Shown here: positions 33,723 to 45,800 of the stretch, piece by piece
Position numbering within the stretch: the stretch's first letter is position 1
Layout: each line of letters begins with the position of its first letter
Assembly (NCBI GenBank): GCA_964035545.1
Contig: OZ037768.1
Location: 5,323,241 to 5,387,240, forward strand
Reading direction: 5' to 3'
Source: Bugula neritina
Taxonomy: Eukaryota; Bryozoa; Gymnolaemata; Cheilostomatida; Bugulidae
Length of the DNA stretch: 64,000 nt
Made by a program: the position numbers and the translations under genes
The notes under the pieces: model-generated
The model's input: only the letters and a program-made list of their open reading frames with translations
The model's database searches: none
Told to the model about the DNA's origin: nothing

Positions 33723-34158
33723 TCATAATCTTTGTCTGTTAGAAAATGGTAATAAGGATGGCCATTGCTTAAATAGAGTAAAAGAGCATGTCCATCCAAT
33801 AGTAGAAAATGCTAACATTGAAATACAGTTACTAATAGGCCATGCTTGCCACCACACCTCCCAGTCTAATGGAATAACAATAGATCCGATCCATGCACCA
33901 AAAATTGTCAATGAAACTATGCATTTAGCTAATCTTTCAAATTTCTGGTTTTTAGAAGTTGCGAAGAGATCTATAATATGCAGATACTTGGTTCCGCAAA
34001 ACCATAAAAGAGGTAGAGAGCAGAGAACTCCCAGTAACACGCTAAACATTAATGTTTCATTGACCAAGCTGAATATGGGAGCTCCGAATAGCAATGCAGC
34101 AATATAAGCACTAGCTGTATGAGTAATAATCATTTCGGCAGTTCTTTTACAATCCATA
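33723..34158 (-). CDS. PIGF: PIGF-like GPI ethanolamine-phosphate transferase subunit, C-terminal exon
   Basis: A single minus-strand exon codes ~145 residues to the stop at 33723-33725. The upstream border is a clear acceptor (TTTGTCTTTTTAG at 34159 upward), so it is a terminal exon. The motif IPLDWEVWWQAWPI is the hallmark of PIG-F, and GAWIGSIV before it and FGAPIFSL near the exon start fit the family. Four hydrophobic segments can be seen. PIG-F is an ER membrane protein that stabilises PIG-O and PIG-G and so supports addition of ethanolamine phosphate to GPI anchors. Compared with human (about 219 aa), roughly the first 75-90 residues (two membrane segments) are missing. I could not find their exon(s) upstream on the minus strand. 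The gene is divergent from ERAL1. Confidence 0.85.
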
Positions 34159-35029
34159 CTAAAAAGACAAATATCACAATGTATAAAGAGGTGACAAAAT
34201 AATTCTTTTTTTTTTAAAAATGCTTATCTTTGTCAGTGCAGGACTAGATTATTTGTAACTTAAAGTAGTAAGTTAAAGTAGTTAAACAGTAAATTAGTGC
34301 CATAGTCCTTTGAATTTAGTTGCATACTTTGAATACAGTTGCTTGTTTAATTTGCTCTGAACAACATTCATATTATACATTATCAAATCTGAAACCTAAA
34401 CTTGAAAAAATGTTAAAGTTCTAAAGATCGGCTTGCCTGAAGTTATTAGACAAGTTTGCAACTTGGGTTATGTCTATGTGACTTATACCTCCAAATTTAC
34501 CCAACTTTTTGCAAATTGTACCAACTATCTATTTGGCAAATACTATATAAGCTATCTAAATCAGTTTCTTTTTGAAAAAGAAGTTGCATGAAAACCAAAT
34601 GGTCATTCAAATTGTTTCTCACATAAAAATAGTATTCAACTTAATTTAGTGAAAACTTGAACAGGATGTGAAACATACAGGAGTGTAATCCAAACATTTA
34701 TCATATTAAAATTATATAACTATACACTAGAAATATAAAAATCAGCATAGCTCTGCAACTTATGCAGGCTAATCATAAAATAAGAATTTAACTAGGATTT
34801 ATCGAAGAAAATGATTTAAAACATTACCAGCTAAGGCCTAAAACTTATTTACTTCTTCCTAAGAAGCATGCACCACAACCAAGAAACAGAACCATTCTGT
34901 TTCATAACTGTTTTTATACTTTAACATGCTATTACTTGAGTAGGAAAACTTTCAAAAACCCATTTAATTTGATTTTAAATAGAGTATAGTATAGACATTG
35001 ACATTCATTATCATAGCCTAAGGCTAAGT

Positions 35030-35135
35030 TTAATGTAATTACTAATAGTAATACAGCATTACTAATAGTAATAGTGATACTAATAGTAATAGTAACACTA
35101 ACAGTAATACTAATATTAATACTAATAGTGATACT
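35030..35135. repeat. AATAGT/AATACT triplet tract
   Basis: Short imperfect tract of AAT alternating with AGT or ACT in the PIGF/ERAL1 spacer. Confidence 0.75.
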
Positions 35136-35819
35136 GATTAGTAGGCTACTTGAAAATATCTCAAAACATTAGTATGGCTAACATAATCATTATTATAATT
35201 ATCATAAAATTAATCATAATGATAATGATGATCCAGATCATAAGGTAATTATTAACGATGATAATGATAATGAATAAATATGATGAATTTACTGATAAAA
35301 TTGAAATTAAATGTGGCGACACTAACCTACCCACTGAAAATAGAAAACAAAAAGGTAAATTTAATTGGCTAATCAATCATATGTATAAAATATTGATATA
35401 TCATTACTTATATTGATAGTTTTATTATAATTATTTACATTTAAATTAATATTTATATTTATATTAATACAATTACATGCACTGAAATAAAATAAACCAG
35501 CGGTAATCCCTACAATATAGCACTGTGCTAACAATTTAACGTGCGAATATTGTGGACACCTCGCAAATAACTGCAAACAGAACAATTTAGCCATTTCCCG
35601 TTTCAAGTTTTGCTATGTCAACTTAAGTTCCGGTTATGCGAATGGCATGTTCATACAATTTAAATTGATACCGATATTATAATTTTATTTTTAATAATTA
35701 TTATCTTTCAAATTTACCTTCTGCATATTTTAATCATATGAGTCCGAATAAATAAATGTTTAAGTTTAATTTCCAGCTTGAATTTTTTTGTACTAATTTG
35801 ATATACAATAACTATGTGT

Positions 35820-36420
35820 TACACTAACACTAACTAATGATAGTGTCTAATGCTACTCGTTATACTCTTATACTATAGTTATAGTACTACTAGTACTAGT
35901 CTAAAGTACTACGTCTACTAGTACTACTAGTACAGGTACTACTACTAAGTACTAGGTCTAGTAGTAGTACTATTAGTAGTAGTAGTAGTACTAGTACTAC
36001 TACCACTACTACTACTACCACTTCTACCACTACTACTACTACTACTACCACTACTACTACTACTACTACTACTAGTACTACTACTACTACCACCACTACT
36101 ACTACTAGTAGTAGTAGTAGTAGTAGACTAGTACTACTATTAGTACTAGTACTAGTAGTAATAGTACTACTCCTAGTATTAGTAGTAGTACTAGTATTAC
36201 TAGTAGTACTATTACTACTAGTACTAGTACTAATAGTAGAACTAGTCTACTACTAGTAGTAGTACTACTACTAGAACCTGGAACGGTAAAAACAGTAACT
36301 GTAACTGTAAGACTAAGTGAGTGACTGTAAGTGTAAGTACTAGTAGTAAGTGTAACTACTAACTAGTAACTGCTACTAGTAAGACTAACTCTAAGTGTAA
36401 CAGTTTTTAGTTTACTAGTG
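35820..36420. repeat. ~600-bp AGT/ACT binary triplet tract
   Basis: Almost the entire stretch is AGT and ACT triplets in irregular order (runs of ACT at about 35995-36095, runs of AGT at about 35968-35990 and 36106-36125), rich in ACTAGT palindromes, so it could form many alternative hairpins. It sits just 5' of ERAL1. The Val-rich open frame across it is an artefact. Confidence 0.93.
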
Positions 36421-36491
36421 CTATATTAACAGATTGTGTCAACATTTTGTAGAACATTGGCCAATATAATTCAAAAGAATTCCTTAGCAAG

Positions 36492-39400
36492 ATGCCTTGT
36501 TTCACTTTACAAGTTCTTAACAAATTGTTCAGCTGCAGGCAATGGACAAGGCTTAGCAATCAACTGAAAGCTTTGCAATATTCTACTAATGGTGAATATT
36601 TTTGTATAAAAAGTATCTTCAAGTTTCAATGATGACTGAAAGAAGATTATAATATTTTTAAAATATTTGCTCAATTAGTTTATCTAAAAATATTTTGTGA
36701 TAGCTTGTTTGAAGATTCACTTGTGTAATAGAAAGTTATAAATTGCCAATATCTTGGAGTTACAGTGAGAGGTGAAGGAAATTATTTCGAAGAGTGTGGT
36801 GAGAGCATTGTTAAGGTGGCTGTGATTGGTGATCCCAATGCTGGTAAATCGAGCTTGGTTAACAGCATTCTTGGCCGCAGGGTGAGTAGAATATTATGGT
36901 GATGCAGCACATGGAGCTTTGAAAATTTTACAGTAAGTTTGAAAGTTTAAAAAAGCTTCTGTATTACTAAAACACGATATTAGTTCAGGTTTTAGTATTT
37001 GATTGAACTTTTTGAAAACGTTAAAGCATTTCTTTTTAGTCATTATGAAGAGTTACAGATAAGTTGGTTTTAAATTTGATAGACAGTTTTTTTTAAAATA
37101 AAGCTATTGCATGTATAATTTTCAAATATTTGGTGTATTTTTGTTGTACTGTTTATATTATTTGTTTGTATAATGCAGGTAACATCTGTATCTAGAAAAG
37201 TTCATACTACTAGAAGGAAGACCCTAGCTGTACTCAATGTAGAAAGTACTCAGCTAGTAAGAGTTGTCTGCACTTATCATTCAATTGAATGCTTGATCGT
37301 ATTATAATTATGATGATGTAGCTAATATTTTGTTCTTAACATTTGTATCTTTACATGGCATGTTAGCACGTGCACACTAACATTTAGATTTTTTCCTACT
37401 GACTATATCAGTTGCATAGATAACATGAACAATTTACCTCTAAGAGTTCGTTTAGCTTAATTAATAAAGAATATGCGCATATCTTGGTCTAGATATTTGT
37501 GGATGCTCCTGGATTTGTTAGTAAAAGAAGTAGAGCTAAACATGATCTAGAAAGTTCACTGTTTTATGACCCCTACACCTCAGTGAAAGATGTTGACATT
37601 GGTAGGTAAAAGTCAGGCAGTTGGAAGAAAAATATTACTGCTTTTTAATGTTATTTAAGCTTATGAATAAATAATATATTATTTTTAATGACTTTTAGTG
37701 AAAAGAAACAATAATGAAATCCGTAATTCTCAAGTTACTGTTGTTATTGCCATTGCTTTGAGAACTGGCTTGTTCAACATTTTGCATATTTTATTAGTCA
37801 TCACAGTTCATGATGCCCACAATTATTATACAAAACATAAACTCTCTGCGGAAGTTTGTACAGCCCTTAGAACAGTTTCATCTCAAACAAAGTGTATTTT
37901 GGCTTTAAATAAGGTAAGTCATTTTTATATAGGACTGAAGTAGATTTTTTAAAGCTGCATATTTCTCGTAATAAAAGCTCAACAAAAGCAATCAGTGTGT
38001 ATGAAGTATTTTTTATGTTTATTAATTAGTATCATTGCTGTACGTTGTAGTGTAAGTTTGCTTTGGACTGGTTGTAGGTAGATCTGATTAAAAATAAGTT
38101 CGAACTTCTCAGTACCACAAAAACTTTGATAAATCCTAAAAACAGTTCAAGGAGAGATCGTAAAAATTATAGACAGCTTTTTGATGATTACAGTGATAGC
38201 CTGACTCAAAAGAAATCGGAACGCGGTGAGTTTAGTATTTCTAAGGACCTAAAATTTACCTTGAATGAAGCTTTCACAGTTTCATAGACAAAAAATGCAG
38301 ATTTCTTCCCGGATGTTCTCAATATGCTGTCATAAGAGGGAGCAACTAACAGTTATATAAATTTATATGCTCGCTCATATGTGTATATATGTTAAACTTT
38401 TTAAAATAGTGTAATATTTCTGATTGTTTAGCAGTTGACAAAGTGGAAATAAAAGAAATACCGACTCATTTACCTAAAGAGTTCGACCAAGTTTTTATGG
38501 TGTCTGCCTTAGATGGAACAGGAGTCAATGCACTGAAGGCTAGTGATTATTTTTTGCAACTGTTGATACTTTTATATATTATTGTTATTATTGTTTGTTC
38601 TCTTCTATTTTTAATGTTCAAGTTAAGCTATGTGTTGCTGCAGGCTTTCTTTTAAAACTTAGCTAATTATACATCATGAAACCCATATTAAGATATTTCA
38701 TTATTCAAACTAAAGACCTGTTGTAGTTATGGTGACAATAACATTATTTTGTGATGGTTAACATGTAACCTGCAATATTGACTTCAAGTTATATGGTTTG
38801 TGTTATATTTTTGTAACTTACAGGACTTCTAAATACATGATGTTTTTAAAAGCTTGCATAGTCAATCGGTAGTTTTTAAGCTGCGCATCATGTAACGCTG
38901 TATTATAACATCTATTACAATTTATTTAACTTATATTATTAAGTTTTAACAGTAGTTTGAGTACATGTTACTTGAATAGCAAATTTGATTTTAAAAAATG
39001 TGATTTACTATTTCCATTACTTATATAGATTATCCATTCGATTAGTTTGCACTACTAATCGAACTGATGGCCGAAAAATTTGTTTATTCCTCCGCTTTAT
39101 GTGTTTTCAAAGAAGAATTGCCTGCTGATTCACTGCTTTATTTTGATTACTTTTTCTCAGATATCAGAAGAATGTGTACTTTTTTCAGGAATATATAGTG
39201 AGCAATGCTAGGCCAGGCAGCTGGAAGTATGAACAGGGGTTTTATACTGACCAGTCTCTTGAAGAAATGATAGTGCTGTGTGTTAAAGAGAAGATGCTGA
39301 ACCTGCTCAGTGAAGAGATCCCTTATCTCATCATACCAGTAAGCGCTTTCTTCTGCTCTAATCTGTAGCTGTCTTGTCAATATTCAACAAGATAAAAAGC

Positions 39401-40401
39401 ACTTTCAACGTATAACTTTCTAGACCATGTGGACTCTGCATGTCCCTAGAAACTTTATTTCAGCATATTTCAATAAGAAGAGCTTTCAATACTGCATTTT
39501 AGATGAGTAATAAACTTATGATACCCATGGCTTATAGGTGTTTATGCCTGTTTGTAGAAAGTAGATTTAATTCATGAAGATGGATCGGGCTGTTTAAACA
39601 TTGTAGTGACTCTCCCTTGCTCATCAACACGGCTTGCTGTAAGTACTTTAATCTGTGAATTTAATTTGTTTTTAATGTGGCATGTTATAGTAAGTTCATT
39701 ATATTGTTTTACTATATTTTTATAATAATAAATTTGTTATACACTATTTTGTATCTTATTTATAAAACGTAAGTTTATTGTAATATTTTAAATCATATTT
39801 ATAATAAGTTTTTTATAATATTTTCTTATATACTTATGTTTATAATAAGTTCATCATCTTATCATTTATATGTTCATATTAATTTAATTATATGAATATA
39901 TTATAGTAATGGGTTTATAATAAGTGTATTATATTATTTTTTATATCTTAATCTGTTATGTTTAAAATTACATTGATTAAAACCTAGGGCCTGTAGGTTT
40001 ACTCTGTTCATGTAGATTTGCAGAAATAACAAGATAATTATTTTTTTTAAAAGTCAAAAATCAAAGTAATAGAAAAATTATTTTGACCAAATAGAACCAC
40101 TAGAACTGTTGTTAGGGAATATTTTGAATATCAGTTTTTTCAATTCAGTTTTCAGAGCAAGTTTGTGAACCCAATCAACCCAATTATTGTAAAGTTACTA
40201 GATGTAAACTTTTTCATACTATATGTTTAAAAAGTCATTAAAACTTGAACTCTCTTCTTTTAGTCACAGCTAATGGGACCCACAGGAAATACTATAAGAG
40301 CTGTAGCAGTCTCAGCTGAACAGTCTCTATCAGAAGCATTACTGAAGCCAGTCATCTTGAGACTTAATCTGAAAACACCTAAGAAATCTAATAAACCCTA
40401 A
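36492..40401 (+). CDS. ERAL1: ERAL1-like mitochondrial Era GTPase (12S rRNA chaperone), ~380 aa
   Basis: Coding exons: 36492-36591, 36766-36881, 37179-37256, 37493-37601, 37798-37913, 38078-38225, 38432-38538, 39189-39338, 39558-39638 and 40264-40401 (1143 nt, phases agree). Exon 1 codes a basic, acid-free leader (MPCFTLQVLNKLFSCRQW) that fits a mitochondrial presequence. GTPase motifs: G1 GDPNAGKS (55-62), G2 around T82-T83, G3 DAPG (102-105), G4 NKVD (172-175), G5 SAL (247-249). The C-terminal KH domain has GxxG as GPTG (340-343). In animals ERAL1 binds the 3' end of the small mitochondrial rRNA during subunit assembly. The intron after exon 7 appears to use a GC donor (AAG|GCTAGT at 38539-38540), because this gives the conserved VNALK-EYIVSNARPG join. 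The protein is shorter than human (437 aa), mostly at the N terminus. Confidence 0.93.
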
Positions 40402-42811
40402 ACATGGCTTTCTTTTTTGTTACCTTAATATTTATTTTTTATATTGATGATATTTTATGCACATGTGAGCATAATGCAAAACCTTTCTAGGTTAAGGATG
40501 CTTATTTTAAGATGATTACTTTCATAATACTAGTACAAGGGTGTTGTAAGAACCAACTACAAGGGTGTTGTAAGAACCAATGGATCTAATAATATTTGTT
40601 TGCAAGTATGCCATTGATTACTAGGTTGCTCTCCAAAGTAAAGCAGTGATATGTAGTGGCTAAGAGCTTCCTTTATACAGAGTAATCTTTACTTTTTTCA
40701 TCGTTTTTAAAAAATGTCATTTTGTACAACATTTTAACTATGGTGTTTCACAAAAGGTGATGTTCATTTTGGTATTCTTGCAGTATAAAATACATTATCA
40801 AAGTAATAAAGTATATCTAGGCTTGATGTCTACACGAGATATCTTCTATACAAGCATGACTCATATAATAATGGCACAGGGAGTGATACTTGTTAGCTTT
40901 TTACTATATCAAAAATAGTGATCACATTCTATACCCATTGGCTGGTAAAAAGGCAGAGGTGTTTAAAAGCCTGATTGAGTTTAATGTATGCTGCTTCATA
41001 TACACTGTGCTAATAGTTTAATCAGATGAAAATATTCAGGTATCTGAACTAGTGTGCTTTGTTTTTAGAATATCAAAGGTTTTATAAAAAAAAAACCTAA
41101 TAGCTGTCACTGTACTAATCGGCTGGTTATTATCTACCTGGTATTTGTACATCTAAGAAGTAAAAAATTAGCAGCAACTAAGACAAATTCTAAAATATTA
41201 TTCATCTGCTATAATGCCATAGTGCAAACTGTCTCACACGTGTAACTTATGAGTCAAGTATAATATTTAGCTTTAATCCATCAGCAGTCGCCAATTTTAG
41301 TTACTACTTCAAGTACTAGACCGACTCCGTAGGATGTGGGTGATTGGGCTCTGATTGCAACCTTTGATCAGAGAGTGTAAATCTTTTAATTTTAACCGCC
41401 AATAAAATTAGTCCCAAATAAGACTTTGATTACGTGTTGCAAAGGATGCAAGTTTATTGCTTAGAAAAGTTCCATCTGTCATTGCCTGCAGATTAACGTT
41501 ATCGGACTAGAGAATAAAAAAATAGTTTTCCATTGAATAGAATTTAAATTTTTTATTCACTCACCAGTCATCACTATTAGTTTTTATTGACAAAATTGCG
41601 TAAAAGATTACTTTATTGCATAGCCAGAATCTTCAAGTCTTTGTTCAATTTATCAAATACGGCAACCACTGTATTCTAATTCTCACCAGTACCACAGACT
41701 CAGGCTGGCTAGTCATTACGGTTACCAGTACCAGGCCTGTTTTATGTCTAACTTTAAGTTTTGGATCCACCGCAAATTGATTTTAAATATATATTTAGTT
41801 TTACTGACTACAAATGCATATATCATACATGTAACCCATTATTGAAAATATGGCACACCCCTTTCTACCCGACCGGGTTAGGATGGCTTAGTGTAACGAA
41901 TAATTCGACAGGTGCCGAGTTCAGCAGATTGAGATTGAATGAAAACTTGAAGATTCAACTCGACTAAAGCTTATATTTCAACTCTAACTCAGACACTAAC
42001 TCTATTTCTAAGGCTTAAGTTTGCATTCATCATTTAATGTTCACAGCTCCTGTTGGTATAATGATTAAACTTGGATTTCTAGTAGTATTACGACTAACAC
42101 ATCTAATACTAATATTAATTATTAATAGTAATACTGTAATAGTAATAGTAATACTAACAGTAATTATGGTAATTCCCTAAATCAAAATGTAGTCCTAATA
42201 CTTATTAATAGTAATGCTTATAATAATAGTACTAGTATTAGTAATTTACTAGCAATACTAATACTTATATTGATAGTATTACTATTAGTTGTAGTATACT
42301 GTATAAATATAACTATAAGTTAAACTTAAAGTATTGCTATTAGTATTAGTATCATTGTTATAACAATTCTAATTTAGTAATACTAATAGCAATAATTTAC
42401 TACTAGTTACTGCTTAATAGAAATGCAAATACCAATAGTAATAGTAATACTAATAGTAATAATTTACATTCTTCAGTAATTGCCGTTTGATGATGTTATA
42501 ATGTTTTAGTCACTCTTTTTAGAAGTTTGCTTACTATTGTAAAATAACTGTTGCAATTATAAAATATAAACAAAATCAAAACACATTTCATATATTTTCA
42601 TCAGCTGCTGAAGCATAGTTAATGTAATTCAATTAGAATTTTATGCATTAGTTGAAAAATAAATTATCATGTTAAAATTATTTACTAGCACTCAATGTGT
42701 GTTCTACACCCAAGTATATCTTCCTACACTCAATAAGCTAATAAGCTATGACTATATCTATTGTAGTGTCAACAGAGCCATTATTTATTCAACATTTTGA
42801 GTTCCTACAGT
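40402..42811. other. Intergenic region between ERAL1 and DNAJC10
   Basis: No convincing gene is seen. A 69-codon open frame at 41761-41967 has no recognisable motif. The stretch ends in a triplet tract at about 42085-42480, upstream of DNAJC10. Confidence 0.5.
42085..42480. repeat. AATAGT/AATACT triplet tract
   Basis: Imperfect AAT-AGT/AAT-ACT alternation with both strand polarities, in the 5' flank of DNAJC10. Confidence 0.8.
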
Positions 42812-45800
42812 ATGGTGCAATGCATCGCTGTCTTGATGGTGCTGTTATCTGCATTAACTTTACACGAAGTCACATCAGAAACTAACTTCTATGATCTCTT
42901 GAATATTAAAAAAGATGCTGATAACCGAGAGATCAGAAAAGCATTCAAACAACTTGCATTGAAAATGCATCCAGATAAAAATCCGGTAAGCTATGATTTA
43001 ATAATTACTTGTGGCGGCGCCATATAAATTCTATTACCTGTTATCTATTTTAGTTTAATGACGAAAAAATCTGTAAACACTGTTGAGTTTTGCTAGTATT
43101 TAGCACTTAGAAAGCCCTGAATTTACTGAATTTATCAAAATTCACCTATGTGCATTGTAAAATTTGTTTTACATCTTATAGTGGCCAAGAAAATTATTAT
43201 ATAATATGCATCATTTATACTATCTTTGAGCATTTATTCCATAGAATATATGTTTTTCCAGTTTTAGTATTTTCTTCTTGATGGAGTAAAATTCATGTTT
43301 TTATGATACAAAATACTAAGCATTAGAAGACCTTTAATAGGCTTCGGCAGGTTATAATTTTTTATCGACTTGAGTTTTGCATGATATGATTGTTTAACAA
43401 GGTTTTGAAACCGTGTTTTACTGTCAGCAGCATTATTTCTTTGCAATATGAAAATATGTTGTTACTTAATACTCATTTTCTAATGACTTCTGTTCAAATT
43501 GGGGTGTCTGTTTTAGGATGATCCTGGTGCTCATGAAAGGTTTCTCAAACTCAACAGAGCTTATGAAGTTCTGAAAGATGAAGATCTCAGGAAGAAGTAC
43601 GATGAGTTCGGTGAAGAAGGTCTGAAAGATGACTTTAGAGGAGGCAGCAAGTATGAGAGCTGGAAGTTCTACCAACAAAACTTTGGTGAGAAAGTGATCC
43701 TTAAACAAGTAGGAACGCAAGTTCACAATGTTTGTTGAAATTTCTGTAGAATCTGTTTCTGTATGTTGCAATAATTCTTGACTTGTTGTAGGGATTTATG
43801 ACGATGACCAGGAAATTATAACACTTGGCAAAAGTGACTTTGGTGAGTTGTGTATATTTGATTCGAGAAAGCTGTGTATCACGTTTAATTTAACTTCTGC
43901 ATATATAATTTTGCCAGTAACCTAGGTAGCCATGTCTATTGTTGCTTATTTCAGAGCAGTCTGTTGCTAACACTAAAGACATCTGGTTTATAAACTTCTA
44001 CTCCGCACACTGTGGCCACTGCCATGAGTTAGCTCCCACGGTGAGTAGATATCTACCAGTACTAAAGTGACATCCTGTTGCAACCTTTCCATATGCTTTG
44101 TACTCAACTATTCACACTGGTGTAAGATGTCAATTATATCTATTACAGTGGAGAGAAGTTGCTATACAGCTGGAGGGTGTTGTTAGAATAGGGGCAGTCA
44201 ACTGTGAAGATGATTGGATGTTGTGCAGACAGCAAGGAATTAGGAGTTATCCTTCTTTAGCATTTTACCCTCGTGTATGTATTCTGTATAACAAGGTTAC
44301 GTGTGTGTCTGTTGCACTTTCATGTCTTGACTACTATATTAGTTGCCATGGGTTAATGTAACCATTATAGTTAACGGACTGCATCCCTGTGATTACAGGC
44401 TGAGAAGTACCAGGGTGCCCGAACTGTGGACGCTCTGGTGAAAGCTGCTTTGAGGGAGCTGAAAGTGAAAGCCCACGTACTGACTTCCATTGGTTCTGAG
44501 GCTACTGTTGGTGACTCATCCAAGCCTTGGGTCATAACTTACTGCACCGACGACGGCGGGGATTGTCTAGATAAAACAGCATGTCTGAAACTGGCAGCCA
44601 TACTGGTGAGTGGAATGAGCCTTTTGGCTTGAACGGTTAAGCACATTGATATTGAAAGCTTATGATTAGTGAAAACTATTCATAGGTCTGCGTATTAGTG
44701 TCTACTCTTCACTTGGCGACAGCTACAAATGAACCAAACTGGAAAATGTAGTATGACAGGTGAACAGGGAAATTTTCTGCTAAAGTGCAAGCTCTCAGAA
44801 AGAAAGTAAAACGTAATTTTTTACTGGTAGAAAGTGAAACTTGAAATTTTTGCTACAGGAATGCAACAAAAAAACATCAGAAAACAGTAACAAGAAAATT
44901 TTTGTCAGAAACAGAGTGAAGGGAATTTTTGTTTATTGAAAGTGAAAATGAAAATTTAGATTTTTCAAAAGTATCACTTTTTTGCATTTTTAAAATTGAT
45001 AACCTTGCTAGTGTGTGGGCATATGCATAAAATATTTCAAAAAACAGAATAATAAATAATTGCTAGCTTTATTGGAAGCATTATATGGCTACTTGTGCAG
45101 TCTATCATTTCAATACCTTGTAGTTGCATTGCAGTTGTTAGTGCTGTGGGTTTAACAAAACAACCTTCATACTTACTATCAAGCTGAGTAATATATATAT
45201 ATTTATGGTATACGTAACATATAATATTTATCATGAGCTGGCTAGAGTATAACTCCTATAAGCTGTAACTGTACATCAGGACTGCAGCTGAGTGATGTGC
45301 TGTTTTGTCTCTCATTGCTGCTATATCTGTAGGAGGGTCTAGTCAATGTCGGCAGCGTGGACTGCACCAGATACCCATCAATATGTGACAAACACGGAGC
45401 ACTGGCCAGTCAGACTGTATTCTACTCCTCCACTCCTATAGATGAGAGCGCAAAGTCACACGGCACTGTCATACATAGCCTCAGTCCCAAGGAAATAGCC
45501 AGTAAAGTGCTACACAAGCTTCCAGAAGACACTCTACTTGATGCTGATAGTTTTAATGTGAGTTTTTGGACTATGTGATGTACTCATGAGTCTTAGAAGG
45601 TTCTGCTTTGTTCGTATACTTCAGTTCTTAGAGGTGTTCTGCAACTATCTATAGGTGGAGAGGGAGAGGCTGAGAAAGAGACAGGGTCTTCCTTGGTTGA
45701 TACACTTCGTCAACAATCAGGAGTCTACGCAAATAGAACTGAAGAAGTTGCCGGCCATGTTGTCCGGCACCATCAATGTATGTGCCCCGTCATTATACTC

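Larger units (their letters stand above)
34159..36491. other. Divergent PIGF/ERAL1 intergenic region, N-terminal PIGF exon not found
   Basis: This region must hold the 5' exons of PIGF if the gene is intact, but no segment with convincing PIG-F N-terminal similarity was identified. A minus-strand fragment near 35270-35340 (GRLVSPHLISILS) weakly resembles the start of PIG-F but runs into low-complexity Ile codons. The region also has ATTATC-like low complexity at 35180-35280 and triplet tracts at 35030-35135 and 35820-36420. Confidence 0.4.

Noticed and set aside
33691-34107. 138-codon plus-strand open frame
   Set aside because: It is the antisense shadow of the PIGF exon, which has clear family motifs on the minus strand.
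35373-35606. Minus-strand open frame starting MKREMAKLFCLQLFARCP with one hydrophobic stretch
   Set aside because: It recalls a small mitochondrial inner-membrane protein, but it runs into low-complexity Asn-Ile codons and no family match can be supported. It is also not a convincing PIGF N terminus.
41761-41967. 68-aa plus-strand open frame between ERAL1 and DNAJC10
   Set aside because: No recognisable motif and no clear promoter or splice context. An open frame of this length is expected by chance.
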